Below, in pieces: positions 32,403 through 45,400 of a DNA stretch of 64,000 nucleotides. Below the pieces are notes generated by a model, which worked only from the letters and a program-made list of their open reading frames with translations, had not been told where the DNA came from and did no database searches. The DNA is from Melieria omissa (taxonomy: Eukaryota > Arthropoda > Insecta > Diptera > Ulidiidae), in NCBI GenBank assembly GCA_963971225.1, contig OZ020269.1, forward strand, positions 26,701,783 to 26,765,782. The letters are read 5' to 3'. The stretch's first letter is position 1. Each line of letters starts with the position of its first letter. Made by a program: the position numbers and the translations under genes.

Positions 32403-32952
32403 GTTTCTAAGGAAACACTTTTTCACTTGTTTGACCGATTGCTCAACAGTTAGCCTGGGGAATCTTTTAGGATACCTAAATTCTACCAGGTGGATTTAGT
32501 CATACAACTAACCATGTTTTAGTTTTCGGTGAGCATGTGGTACCAAAACGGCGTCTATGCGCTAATTGTGACTTGCAGGGGGACTATGAGTCAGCTACCT
32601 CAACCAACCAACCAACCGTCGATTTTCAATAGTGAATCTATTTCGAAGCATGAGCTTCTCCCGTAACTTCTAATGTAATTCTTAAAACTTTGTTAGAACT
32701 ATTAAAGCGACCAACATTTTTAGATCTATTCTGAATGGCAGTTTCGAAGCTCGATTAGAACAATTTGTATTCTCAAAGATTGCCATTGCATGGATGTAAC
32801 TATCAGAGAGAACTGGGAAACGATCCTATGAAAGGTGCAAAGCATTCAGCCTTAGAAACTTATTGTATAATAGTTTACTTTCTTTTAGATTTTTATTGGT
32901 GTGTGAGTTGAAAAAAACATTATTGTGACAAGGTCTGTAGAAATGAGATGAA

Positions 32953-33258
32953 TTAGGTTAGGTTATGGTGGCTGCCTCTATAAGAGACACACTGGAAGGC
33001 CTATTGTGAGGCCCAGTGTGATACCACCAATTTTAGAAATGTGCATGAAACGCTGTTTTTTTCAACATATGTAACAGCACACATTTCAAGTGGATGGTGA
33101 AAAGGGGGAGAGGGGACCTACAGCCGCTGTTTTATGTGGGTATTGATAGAAGTAGAAGTAGATAGAAGTAGATGAGCGTTTCACCACTCCGAGCTAGGAA
33201 TCGAACCTAGGGCCTCAGTATGAGAAGCCAGCGCGCTACCCGCTGGACTATCGATGTC
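32953..33258 (-). repeat. tRNA-headed SINE with LINE-type tail, nearly full length
   Basis: Read on the minus strand it starts ATCGATAGTCCAGCGGGTAG (A-box region), then TTCTCATACTGAGG and the perfect B box GGTTCGATTCC (33197-33207). The tRNA-like T arm can form (CTAGG/CCTAG). The body of about 150 bp leads to TGGTATCACACTGGGCCTC, CTTATAGAGGCAGCCACC and ends AACCTAACCTAA. The last part is shared with LINE 3' ends in the window, so a LINE probably supplied the machinery. Confidence 0.8.
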
Positions 33259-36200
33259 CTATCGAAGACTATCGAGGTTGATATGAGATATTGTATTAAA
33301 AATAAATTAGAATATTTTGAATTGCAGATTCTATCTTGAAAAACAAAATTCTTTGTACCTGGTTTGAGAAATTTTGTGTGAAACGAAAGGTTAATAGTTG
33401 CCATTGTATGCTATGAGAACAGCTGTCTTCAAATAGTGTTGTGTTGAATTGAGAATCGATTCGATTCGTTTATATGTATATAGTTTTAATGCTGTTTACG
33501 TCCAACCAGATGACGTCCAACCTTACTTGGGCTGAGCATTCTGTTCAGGTTTGCTAAAACTACTTGTGTTCTTAGTTATAATCTCGCGAGCTACAACTCG
33601 GGCCTCCATCTAAGTTTTATCACTCAGTCAACTCTCTAATCGTCTCAGCCCTTTCCTTTTCCTTTTCACAAATCCACTCTTTCACTCACACATTCCTTAT
33701 GTACCCTAAGTATGGTCATCATGGTCAGCCAGTTACACCTACCTACCTAACTACCTATTTATGTTCAACTATTGTACTCATAGGTATCTATGCTACATTT
33801 TCATAAACTGTACACATTTTGGTCCGAATATCTCTGAGAAATCACACTTGCTAGACAATGTTTTATATATTTTTTGGGAATGGCCACTACTGCCGCATAG
33901 ACTTTGCTGTCCATTGTACCCCGTAATGTAGTAAGAACTCGTAAGAACTCTCTAACTTTTCCTATTAGGCACAAATTCAAGTCAGTTTGCTGTGTGTGCG
34001 TGTGTGTGTGTGTATTTGTGTGCACGAGCGCAAATTCGAAAATCTGAATCTGTGCGCTAAAGTTAGGCAAAGTTATTTACATTTGCGATATCTTGCGTTG
34101 AAATTTTCAAGCTGCCAACAGTTTAGTATGTGGTAGTGCGGCAATTTGAAGAGGGTTGGCATTCGCAGCCGAGGTTGGGTAAAGGCGTAGCTGGCATTTG
34201 AAGATGCGTACGCGGAGATATGAAAAATTTTAATAATACTCATTGGCAGCGCGAATACAATTAAATATATTTGCTGTGAGCGGCTGACTGGCTGACGAAA
34301 AAACCGAAATGAAACGAAACGAAAAGCGAAATGAGATGAAATGAAATGAAATGTAGGGAAAATGCGGCGCAGCAAAGGGAGCCTGGCGAAGACGAGCGAA
34401 GAAAAGACATCGAGGAAAACCAACGGACAGGGGTATAGTCTAAATTTGTAATAATAAAAGTTGCTGTTGCTGCTGGTGCTGGTGCTTTGTGCAATGCGCC
34501 TGCTGCTGCTGGTGATCATGATGACGATTACGATGATGATGGCGATGATGATGGAAACAATATTAATGAGCAAGTTTTGATTACAATGGGGTAAGGTTTG
34601 CTTGCGGCCGGCGTTTGCTTGCGTTGCGTGCGGCAGCGGGCACAGCCCGAAGCAGTGCTGCGGGGTGGCGACACACAGCATGGCCACGACGACGACGGCA
34701 GTGGTTGCGCGCAGTGAGGGTTTGCGCCTGGGAGTCGACACCGGCATCGGCAACGAAATGACGTTGATTATGAGCATGTTGAGTGGTATTAAAATTGAAA
34801 ATTAATGCCTTGAATTATGGACACAAATCCAAGTGCCGCGTTAGGGGTGCTCATGATAGCAAAATTCAGTTGCAAGAACAACAAAAAGCGCGGAAAAGTT
34901 TTCCACATACCTAGGCAGCAGTTGGCACTAACGAACTCGAAACTCGCTGCATGCAACATCTAAACTAGTTTTTCCACTTTGTTGTTGTTGTTGCTGCTTG
35001 TTTTTTTAATGCACACTCACTATGCATGAGTGTATTTTTCGTTCTTTTTAGTCGAAATGGCTGCTGCATGAATTCGAAAATTCTTAGGTACGGCAAGTGT
35101 GTTGTTGTTGTTGTAATTCATCACCTTAAAATCAATCATTTTGACGAATGGTACAGTGCAAGAAATCATCAACGTCATGCCCAACAACAACAATAACATG
35201 GCATCACAGTCAATCTTACACACACACACACACGCACACAGATTTTAGTAGTTTTGATGCCTTTTAGCGGCACCGACCTCAACCAAACCATGAGACAACT
35301 ACTGCCGCTTCTTTAAACCATTCTGCATTTATGTGTTGTACACACACACACACACATAGATACTTGTAAGATTACAACACACTTTTCTACTTTCTCATCG
35401 AGTTTTCTTTTCAGTCAGTCAGTCAGTCAGTTTCTGTCAAAAAATGCATTATCCTGCATTGTCTTATCGCCGCTCGGTCGCACTTCAGCACAGCCCAGCT
35501 TACGTTGTGTGCCTTGTCAGCCACCTTTTTTCTTCAAACGCTTCTCGGCGATGTTCTGCTGTTGCTTTTTTGTAGAATTTTATAATTCCTTTGATTATGC
35601 AGACAGGCTGAAAGACGTGATTGGTATTATTCATCACTCCAAGTGGCTGTGCGCATTGTTATTGCTCGCTGCCGCCGCCTTCACTACACCTTCGATCTGA
35701 GCCGGGCCGGGCCGTCTGCTCTTCCTTAGCTCGTCAGTTTATTTTAGTGTAACAACAACAACAATAACAACAGTAATAATAATAACAAAACAGAAAACTA
35801 TTTACAGCCAACGCTGCTGCAACGTGTCGAGTGTTGGGCTGCGCTGTGTCAGTTCATCAACGAATCACCGAATCTTATCAAAAATGTTGGTTGATTTGTT
35901 TAGGCATTTTCACATATTCGAGCATTTTATGTGTGTTTTCTTGTATTTATTTCTTAATACTTTGTACTTTTATTTCTCGTTTATGTGGTTTGGTTCCAAC
36001 TGTCCCACTGTTGGGTCTTTCGTTTGACGAAATGCCTCAGGTAAGTGATTTCCTGCTGCAGTTGTTTACTTTAGTTAGCACAGGTAAGCGACCGTCCAGC
36101 CAGTCGGACCGGCACATCTCGACCGCTGCCTAGTTTGCTGTCGCTGCTGCACAGGAAGTGTGTTTTATGATAATGCCCGACAGACATACGGCCTGTCGAG

Positions 36201-37894
36201 ATTGCGAGGACTTGTTGGCATGTTTGCGTCGTTGATTGATTTTAGTCATTTGAGAAATGAAGACACACACCCAGATCTATGTGATTTTATTTAAATTTTA
36301 TTATTAATCAAATGGCTACAAGTAATGGATGATATGTTAAGACGGTTTCTTCGCTCTGCTGACAACGAATAGCTGGGAGGTGTCATCGATTGAACGGCAA
36401 CAAACTTGGGGCAAAAGGCCTGTAGGAAACGCTTTCCTTTGGTCTTTAAAGCACTTTACTGTTTATTATAGAAAGAGGAAAGAAAACTATGTAAATAGAA
36501 TGGACTGTCAACTTAAAATTATTTTTATCTGGGTGCGTAGTTACGAAAGGTAGAAATTCTTGCTGAACGAGGTCCTTTCTTGATCCGGAGAGCATGAAAC
36601 AAGTTCCAATTCATTTTTAATTTAATTTTCATTTATTAATTGGTCAAAAAACAATTGGAGAATGAACTAAAGAATAAACAACTTTATAATGTATTGCAAT
36701 CAATAATTACACTGTACAACAGCATTTCTGCAACAGACCATATATTTCTGAAAGAGAACGTCGTACAAATCTTTTTTGCTGAACAAAGTAATAGTCCAGC
36801 ACGTCTGAGTTTTTTGTAATTTACACATAAAGGTTAAAGGGGTTCCATAGTCCTTTACAAGGAAAGAATGAAAACTTGAAGAGGTATAGCTTCGATGTCT
36901 GAACCAAGTTGTTTGCATTAAATATGTGAATATTTTTCGTATGCACATGAACCCCTCTCCCCCTCTCTTTTCCACCTTTTAATGTTTTTTCGGAAAATTT
37001 TTTCATAAACCGCTTGTATTGAGTAAAATATTGCAAAAAAATACTATACTGTCCTTGTAGAAAATATTCCTCATTAAAAACTAAAGCGGGTTTTCAAACA
37101 ACAAAACTTTTTCAAAACTTCCCCCAAAAAAATAAAATGCCTTAAACACGAAACCTTCATTTATTAATTGCTTGCTCTGCTTGAGATGTTGAGAAAAACG
37201 TTGAATATTAAGAATAAATATTTTCCATTGAAAAATAGTTCAGGTGGTCTCCAAACAAAAAGTCCCCTCTTAATAAAATGCAATAAGCAATGTTCATGGT
37301 TGTCTTTGAAACAATGAAATCTCCTGAGTGGTTCGTTGAGATCTTATTGAATTCAATTAAAGATCCCATAAGAGAAACATTTAAAGTGTGATTTGTTTTG
37401 ACGAAATCAACATTAAACAAAAAGATCTAGAAGGGATCCGTTCAAAACGAGAAGAGCAATCAAACAACCCAAATGAAATATGGAACTTTTATACTGCAAG
37501 GTTTTTCAGCTTATGAACTTACAGTGTAAAATATACGTCGAAACCTCATCTCGAAAGTGTAGAGATTGCAGTGGAAACTTTTTGGAGACGATCCGAGGGA
37601 CCTATATTGCAATGATGATATGACATCCAAATTAACAAGTCATACTCTAACCTTGAACGTACAAAACAAGTATAAAGCTGTCTGGGAAAGTATGGATTGG
37701 AGAACTTAGAATCATTGCGTCTTACGAAAGATTACATACATTGTATAAGACTAAGCTTTGGTGGCCTTTAGAGGATTAGAGAATTAGAGAAGTAAAACTT
37801 CTCCACTTGAATACGTTTAAGGAATCATGGGGCACTTTCTTTTAAAGGCAAACTGTAGATGGGAGATTCTATTCACTTGTAATATGAACTGAAT
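33259..37894. other. Unannotated; simple repeats and two GC-richer islands
   Basis: TG repeats at 33988-34013; CA repeats at 35219-35236 and 35341-35357; CAGT repeats at 35416-35431; CAA-type repeats near 35750-35790. GC-richer parts lie at about 34.08-34.85 and 35.45-36.2 kb, with overlapping open frames on both strands and no recognisable domain. 36.2-37.9 kb is AT-rich and empty. Confidence 0.4.
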
Positions 37895-38125
37895 ACTGAC
37901 TATCTGTATAGGTTACTGGACTCTAGGTGTATATTCCGAAAGACTAAGTAAACAATTAAACATTTCGTCTGTATATGCCCAGTTTTACCAAGACGTGAAG
38001 TAATTGGTTTATACAAACAAATCGAAAATGTTGGACGCATTTTGCGAACTTTTGCTGGGATACGGCCTTCATTAAAACAAGTAAATTCTTTACTTCTTTT
38101 ATTTAAGAAATTCTTTCTCTTTTTT
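37895..38125 (+). pseudogene. Possible LINE C-terminal fragment
   Basis: One + frame reads IKHFVCICPVLPRREVIGLY, then RILRTFAGIRPSLKQV. The HFVCICPVL block matches the HLLCxCPAL motif at the LINE C-terminus, and a RLLDSRCIF-like stretch lies upstream. No tail or target duplication was found. Confidence 0.45.
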
Positions 38126-38799
38126 ACGAAAACCACCACAAATTGTTCTTGAAAACGTCATGCTTCGCTTCAAAACTGTTTTAAGCCATTTCAAGGCTGG
38201 TCGATTAGGGGTTAAATGGTTTCCCCTTCGCATTAAACGCTTTAATTTGATTTATTACGCATTTTCGGTCCACCATACATGAATAGAACTTTACTTTATT
38301 TTATATGCCATTTTTTTATTACTATAATAGGAAAACATAATGAATGTAGGGTGAAAAAAGCAATAATGGAATATTTGAAAATGCAATGGTAAATTTAAAA
38401 TTGGCAAAAAGGGATATAAATTTAAATCGTAAATTAAGTTTTTTTTCAACAATTCATTTTTAGTTCGACGTTGAGGGAGCATTTTTTATTTTTGATGTAT
38501 TTTTTTTATATTTTAATTTCTAGTTTAATGTTGAAAGAATATTTTTAACAATTTATTAAATTACAAATTTTTTATTTATTTATTTATTTTATAATTTTTT
38601 ATTTATTTAAATTTTACAAAAAATTCAAAACCACAGAAAATTCTTACCCACTAAACTCTAACCCAATAGAAAGTTCAGTTAAGTTTATTTATGTCTCATT
38701 GGTCGTGAGAGAATAAAGTTTTTACACGATTAGATACTTTAAACTATCTTTGGAATTAAAAAATGTTGAGTGTGTAAATAAACATTTTCGTTTTGGATG

Positions 38800-39480
38800 G
38801 ATTTGTGGTTCCATTGAAAAAATTTAATGGGCATTGATCAAGGGGCGTGGCACTGTTTTTGTGACACAAATTTGCTTATAACGTTAGAACTATAACATCA
38901 ATGGCACTTGGTACAAACTTTCTACTTCGAAGCGTCCTTCGACTGAAAGAATGAGGTGGAAATTAGACGTAGGGGCAAAATTATAAGTCGGAGAGCATTG
39001 AAAGTTGGATCTCGATCTGCATGGATCTGTCGGTCCTTACAAAAATGATAAAATTCCATGAGTGCTGAACAAGAGTCGTCACAATTTTTTGCGACCTATA
39101 GTTTTGGTAAAACTTTGGAACCATAAGTCACTACAAACTTGCTATTTAACCCTTTCGGGACAGAGTTTCATTTTGAAATGCAAAATACTCTCAGTAGAAA
39201 TATTATCATGTTATGAATGTTGGGGCTAGAAAATTGTATTAGATGCTCAAAAATTCTGAAATCATACTTTTATGCGGGAACACTGAAATCGAAAAAAATA
39301 TTTTGCGTGGGTCGTATGATTTGAATAATTGTTTTGAGGGGCATTAAAAACTTGCTGGGACATATTATCCTAGCAGTCCCGAAAGGGTTAATAGTGCTTT
39401 TTGACAGGGAAATGAAAAAAGGGGCGTGATACTTCTCACACAATTTAAATTTTTAGTATGAAATAGATTCAAAATTCCTA
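38800..39480. repeat. Second locus of the GGGGCGTGGCA repeat, with a MITE inside
   Basis: AAGGGGCGTGGCACT at about 38840, AACGTTAGAACTATAA, GTCCTTCGACTGA, and AAAGGGGCGTGATACT near 39417 follow the same order as at 3.29-3.69 kb. TTAA MITE copy 4 (39146-39391) interrupts it. Confidence 0.5.
39146..39391 (+). mobile_element. TTAA MITE family A, copy 4
   Basis: TTAA at 39146-39149 and 39388-39391; ends CCCTTTCGGGAC and GTCCCGAAAGGG are perfect inverses. Same orientation as copies 1 and 2. Best-preserved ends of the four copies. Confidence 0.9.
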
Positions 39481-41778
39481 GTCAAAAACAGAAAACTGTA
39501 ACATTTCATAAGCATTTGACGAGGAACGTTTTACTTTTCAACCACCACAAAATCTTTGTATCGGATTATAGACACTTGCATCAAAATTGGGGAGGTTGGT
39601 AAATGTTTTCAATATAAATAATATTTTCCAGTCGGATTGCCGGGTGTAGCAACGCACATATTAAAAAAAAATATGTCTAAAACTTTGCGCTTTCATCATT
39701 TCCATCCGAAATCGGAATCCGCTTTTATAAATCGTCATTAAAGTGGAATTTGAAATTTGGAAAAATCGATTTCAAACACATTTTCTCCATCTCTCGCTAC
39801 TCCGCCTCCACACACAGTGGCGGAATGAAAGGGAAAATCAAAAAGCGGCTATTATTTATTTGTAAAACTCGAAATTGCTGCTGCTGCTCTGCTGCCTTGC
39901 TGACAACTGCGTCCAGCCCGCCCAACGCATCAGCCCACAACAGGGCAGCGTCGGCTGCGGGAAGGTGGGCCGCCAGAGATAAAGCAACACACTTGTGCAT
40001 AATGGAAACTTTGACAATAGGCCGCCGCTGCAACTATCATAATCATAATAATTTAGAACGAAGCACATGACAACTGCAAATTAGTGCGAACGCCCGAAAA
40101 GGATGTGCGGCGGCCCAGGCCAATATGCCGTCAGCAGCCGCAGTAGCCGGAGCAGCAGCACTTGACGAGTCCATGTGTCCGTCTGTGCGTCGTCCGTTCG
40201 TTTGCAAATTATTTGGGTGCCATCTGCTGCGCTGGCACAGGCGGAATGGGCAGCAGCAATGGCAGCAACTTTACTCGGCATGCAGGCAAACAGGCAGAAA
40301 GGGGAGCGCCCGAACAAGTCGGGAATTGCTAATAGTGCTTGTAATAATAACGAATTTTGATTTTATTTCATCTCGTTTTATTACGTTTCGCTTCGGCATT
40401 TTATTCTTTTCGCTTTTGCATTTTGTTTGAATTAATAACGTTAGGGCGCAGCGGCGAAAGGATGCGGCAACTCGGCCTGGGCGGAACGAACGGACGTCGA
40501 CAAAGGGTGGAAGCTGCGCGCCAGTCAATGGCTGGTCGCCGGGACGAGGGGCGACGCGGCGCAGAGATGCGGCAGTATTAATGATAGTATGAAATTTCGG
40601 CGCTGGAACGCCGAGCCGAGCAATGCGCTCACCCGACCACAAGCCGCCGCATTAAGGATTTCTACTACGTAGTAAGAACACTTAACTTTGCTTTTTTAGT
40701 GGGAATGGCCGACTGTTCGATAAGTATCTGCGACTGTGTGTAATGTCGTGGCTGCATTGTGCCAGCCGGAAGGAATCGGCAAGCGGCCGGAAGGAGGGGA
40801 GCGAGCGAGCGAGCGCCGGGAAGGGTTTAAGCGAAGCCTAACTAGTAAAATCCTAGAACGGAAAGGGATGAAAATTCGATGCGAGTGTCGGTGTGTGTGT
40901 GCGTATGTGTGTGAGCGCAATTATAAATTGGATTTTGCAACTTAGTTTGTATTTTTGTTGTACAAGTACGAGTTGAATTGGCAGTAGCTGAGCTGGCAGC
41001 CGGGCAGCCGTAGAAAAGTGGCTGCGTCGAATGCGATTGTGGATGATTGTGCGGTGTGCGGAGTGTGGTGTGCGGCGTGCGCTGCTGTGACGGATTGGGA
41101 TTACACTGTGCTGTGCAAAAGAGACGCCGCCATATGATTAAGTGTGTCTTGCGTCTCGTTTTGTGTATTCTTCATATTAAAATTGAATCGAAAAGAAAAA
41201 GCAGGAATTTCCAGTTGCAAAACTTTCGGCGTCACATCTTTTGTGCAATTTCGTGCCAACCGGGGTGCGATGTGATAAATGGGGGTTCGAATAAGTTTTC
41301 ATTTCGAGTCGAGTCGGGAAGAGTTGAGAAAACACCGTTGCGTTCGAACGTTTTGTGTCAAGTGCATTTGCGCGCTCGCCGGGGGGGTTGAAGTGTGAAG
41401 TGGCCACAGGCGACGGGCAATGTGTGAATTGACTATAGAGTTGGCAGCACAATAGTTGATCTATGACAAACAACATAACATATGTGCACAGGAAACAGTG
41501 CGCACATGTAATCCTCATGTGCGCATTTGGCATTTCGATTAATGAATTTCGCAAATTTTTCTACTATTTTGCAAGATATGAATGCATTAATTTCAAGATG
41601 AGCAGAGAAAATCTTTGTAGCAATGTTGATCTATATTGAGAAAAATATAGAAAAAATTATTGAAATTGTTAGAGTGAATTAAAAATCAAATGTGTATTCA
41701 CACATAAATAAAAATAAAATAAAAACCCGAAATATTTGTAATTTAGCGGTACGGTATCTCTTAGGTTAAGTTAGATTA
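39392..41778. other. GC-rich island (about 39.79-41.42 kb) in unannotated sequence
   Basis: This is one of the longest GC/CpG-rich parts of the window, with CAG/CTG-type repeats and many overlapping open frames on both strands. None shows a recognisable domain. A regulatory region or non-coding exon is plausible; I see no splice-site and ATG arrangement as clear as at 49.26 kb. Confidence 0.4.
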
Positions 41779-42468
41779 CATCGTGCCACAAAAATTAAAA
41801 AAGTTTTTCACACCGGGAAAAATCCATATGGGCGTGAAACTAGGGACTGCGTACTCAGGTTTTCATTTCTGCATCCTTTGTACGTTTAAAAGGACTTCAA
41901 AATTTTGAGGAGAATACAAAATAAAAAAGTGCTAATATACCTACTAATAAATTGATAGTAACAAATTGATTTTGTATCTTTTTCTTTTTTAAAATACTGG
42001 ATACTCAAATAAATTCGAATTTTTGTACTTCATAAGAATTGCAGCTTCCGCCTTTTGTTTAAATAACTTTCGAACGAATAAAGTTAGAGTGATGAAATTT
42101 CGACATGTGATCAAGGAGATTTTGGGTTTTAACAATAGTTACTTTAGAGACAATTCTAAATAAATTTTCAAGGATTAAAATTTTCAAAGGATCTTTTTCA
42201 TATCCTTTTTCACCAATAGATAAAAATCAATTTTATTTAAATTCCTGAGCCTTTCTTCTTTCATTTAATATACATACTGCCACATTCTCACGAGGTTAAG
42301 TATTTTTTGTATTTTTTTATTTTTTTTCCCCCTTCAAAATTTTGAAGTCCTTTCAAAAGGACAAACGTTGTAGAAATGGAAAACTGAGTACGCAGTATTA
42401 CTATAATTGGTCTCGAGTTTCATGCACACATGAATTTTTCCCGGTGTGAAAAATGCTATCGCACGGTG
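41779..42468. repeat. Large inverted-repeat (foldback) element, arms about 130 bp
   Basis: CATCGTGC at 41779 and GCACGGTG ending at 42468 start the arms. They share TTTTTCACACCGGGAAAAA, GTGTGCATGAAACT-type sequence, ACTGCGTACTCAG and AGGACTTCAAAATTTTGA in inverted order (41779-41910 and 42331-42468). The 420-bp centre is AT-rich. No convincing target duplication, so the family is unknown. Confidence 0.75.
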
Positions 42469-45400
42469 TTATTGTTTTGATCTCACGAAGTTCCTGTTTA
42501 TTTCATATTCAATAAAGTAAAGTTTACAAAGGAATTTGTTAGTGACAAATGTAACCAGTATTGGGAATTTTGTATATAAATTCTTATACATTTAACGTAT
42601 CCAGTGGCTGCCTAGGTACGTTACATATTTAGGCCACAAATGAACTCATTGTCAAAAGCAGGTTTTGATGTCTCAGTTGTAGATCGTACGGAAGCCTGAA
42701 TAATCCAGTTTGATTCGTGGATGAATGGTAGCAGGTTTCTTAAATTGGCTGATTATTCGAGGTGTTTAAAAATGGTCAGACAACAGTTTTCCATCCTCGT
42801 GTACAGACCCAAGCTATGGCTGAGGAGGTGACTTATACTCTAATCTTCCTCTACGAATCCTGATTGCTTAACAAAAAAAAAAATTAAAGAAATTATTAAT
42901 TTGCACGTGTCGCTCTCAGTGTTAGCAGAAAAGTTTATAGTCATTGTCAGATTGTTGATTAACACAAAAAAAAAACTGAAAAAAGCTTAACAACAAAAAA
43001 CATTAAGTTGTGTTGCTAAAAAAATCAGTAAATGTTTTCATTGCATTGAAATTAGACACATAAAAGTTCATATATAGTCATATATAGAAGCCAGTACCGC
43101 ACACATGATGACATTTTGGAAGGTTTCCGTTTAAGACTTTTGAGTTTTCTACCAGCAGAAAACATTTTTGGAACGCAGAATTTTTGAAACGTACAAATAT
43201 TTGATAGGGTTTTGAACTTCCAAAGCCACCTTGCGTGTGCCACTAATAGAAGTCATATATAGTAGCCATCAATAAAATTTTAAAAAAATATCATTAAATG
43301 ATTACACATGAACACTTCGATTTTTCAAGATTTTTTTTTTCTAGTTTTTGAACTTCAAAAGGGTTTTTATTCGAACAGATGACTTTACACATGAGTCATT
43401 AAAAAAGCATAACAAAAATTGTACATCACTCTGATCAATGGCTCACTGTAGTTTTAGTTAATACAAAACATATTGAATTCTTTATTTCAAATACTCTTGA
43501 GGAACAGTATCAAGCCCGTTGTATAGGATTGATTGTTCATTTTCATCGATTAGTGCAAGCAAAAATAGCAGAGAATCCTGCAACAGTGAGATATGTCAAG
43601 TTGTAGAATGTGTCAATCAAATACAAAAATCCCCAATACGATGTGTTAGTTGCTTAGAACTAACAGCCTCTAAAATAAGCTCATCTTTTTTCTTTTCCAC
43701 CATCATAAAATGTATTCTAAGACCGGGTTTTCAAGGAATTTTCCTCACACCTATCGATGCCCAGTTTACTCTTTAGCAACCCAGACCACGGCAGCACCTA
43801 CATCGTCTTCCAAGCACCAACAACAAGCAATCCACGCCAGTAAAGCACTTAGACAACTAGGAAACACGATTTAAAAGACATAGAACATGGAAGTCATAAG
43901 CCACCTTAAGACATCGTTGGGTGCCAACGATTGCTCGACAAATGCAAAACAAAAACGTCTCGTTGAAGTCGAATGTGAGCAGCAAAAAGAGCGCAAAAAT
44001 TGAGAGTTTAGAAACGACAAATGCCCCATGAATGTTAAACGATTTTTAGACTCGATGGAAATGCAGATGAAGCAACCAGAATTAAGAAGCAATAAAACGG
44101 CGTCACCAGCGCCAATGTGTACGTACGAATTTGGCAGCATGCAACACTGTACATACGTACATACATACATACATACATACATGCATACATACATACATAC
44201 ATACATGCATACATACATATATGTTAAATGTTTGTTTGCATTCGCATTCGTATTAGCGAATGTGTAAAGTCTCTTAAAAACGAAAATGCAAACGTAGATA
44301 GAGACAAAAACAAAATGAAAAACAAAAGCAACAAAACAAAAGATGGCATAAAGTAATGGAGCTAAAACAGCCGACAAATTAAGGCGCGGTGTTGTGGTGT
44401 TAACGCAGCTAAACCTAAAGATATGCCAAAAACAACAATAACAACAATAACAACTAAATATGAACAACAACAACAAATATCACATGAATGAGTAATAATT
44501 TCAATGGAATTATGGAGCAGCTGAGACGAAGTTGAGAAAAATGCAACAGTAAAAAAAGGGAGCTACAACAACAATAACGATAAGAGCAACAACACAACAA
44601 ATTCGCATGCGAGAAAACTGTGGGGGAGTTGCATTGTGGTGGTCGCTTTTCGCTGGGAGTGCAGCTACATACGTCTGGCTCCAGGCAACGTTTGGCAGCA
44701 TTTAAAGTCGAATGTGCGCCAGCAGCGCCAAAGTGCGTTTTGGTGTGAGCGGTGCTGGAAAAGTGACCTAACCAAAGAAATTGCATGGCGTTTCGATAAA
44801 TGTTGAAATGTTGATGAAATCGTAGGTTTGAATCGTAAAGCTGACAAAACAATTAGACAATGAATGATATGGTATAAGAAAAGTATTAATGTTTCCATGT
44901 TTTATAAACATTATGGGTGGATGGTTAATGCAGTCTTTGTGAAATTGTTATTCATATAAAATAAACAAAAATCCACAAATGCATGGTTTGCTCATTCCTT
45001 TCAGAACTGAAACTTACCTTAAAGGGTGTGGACGGTATTTATTACAGATTTAAAAAAATTTTAATTTTTCCTTCCAAATAATCCACATCTCCCAAATGTG
45101 CTGTCCAATTATTATGGAAACATCTGTCACAGTATAATTATATTCTTCTAGAAGTAGGTCGACTTAGAAGTAGTACTGCAGCTCAACTTCATATGAATAA
45201 TTTCACAACTGAACTCAACTCATTAATGTTTACTTCTCTCACATTGACAGCTGTTCATTGCACCTTATCAGAATGCCTGGAATTCTCAAAAAAAAGTCTC
45301 AAGTGAAATTTGCTTTAAAGATACCACAACGAGTAGCATCGATCACATCTGTCATCTATAACAGACACAGAGCTCATATAACTCTTGTATTTCAATTCTT

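Larger units (their letters stand above)
31270..32613 (+). mobile_element. 5'-truncated LINE with 13-bp target duplication
   Basis: AACCGTCGATTTT occurs at 31257-31269 and again at 32614-32626, exactly flanking the copy. The 5' end is truncated inside reverse transcriptase just after the catalytic YADD region. The 3' end is a CAAC repeat tail. Target-primed insertion of a truncated copy explains all of this. It encodes reverse transcriptase and RNase H and so belongs to an I/LOA/R1-like lineage rather than Jockey. Internal damage is described in the two coding entries. Confidence 0.88.

Noticed and set aside
33190..33258. Possible tRNA gene (minus strand)
   Set aside because: A and B boxes and a T arm are present, but the acceptor stem does not form, the anticodon arm is abnormal, and the same head occurs twice more with a LINE-type tail, so it is a SINE.
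34073..34777. 234-codon open frame on the minus strand with a hydrophobic start
   Set aside because: The hydrophobic runs come from GAT/ATG and GTT-type simple repeats read in reverse. No conserved domain or splice context is seen.
43887..44003. 38-codon ATG frame with fair start context
   Set aside because: Frames of this length are expected by chance, and there is no similarity or splice signal.
43871..44476. 201-codon open frame on the minus strand
   Set aside because: Its centre is translation of the CATA/TACA microsatellite (CMYVCMYV repeats) and its ends are CAA-repeat translation.
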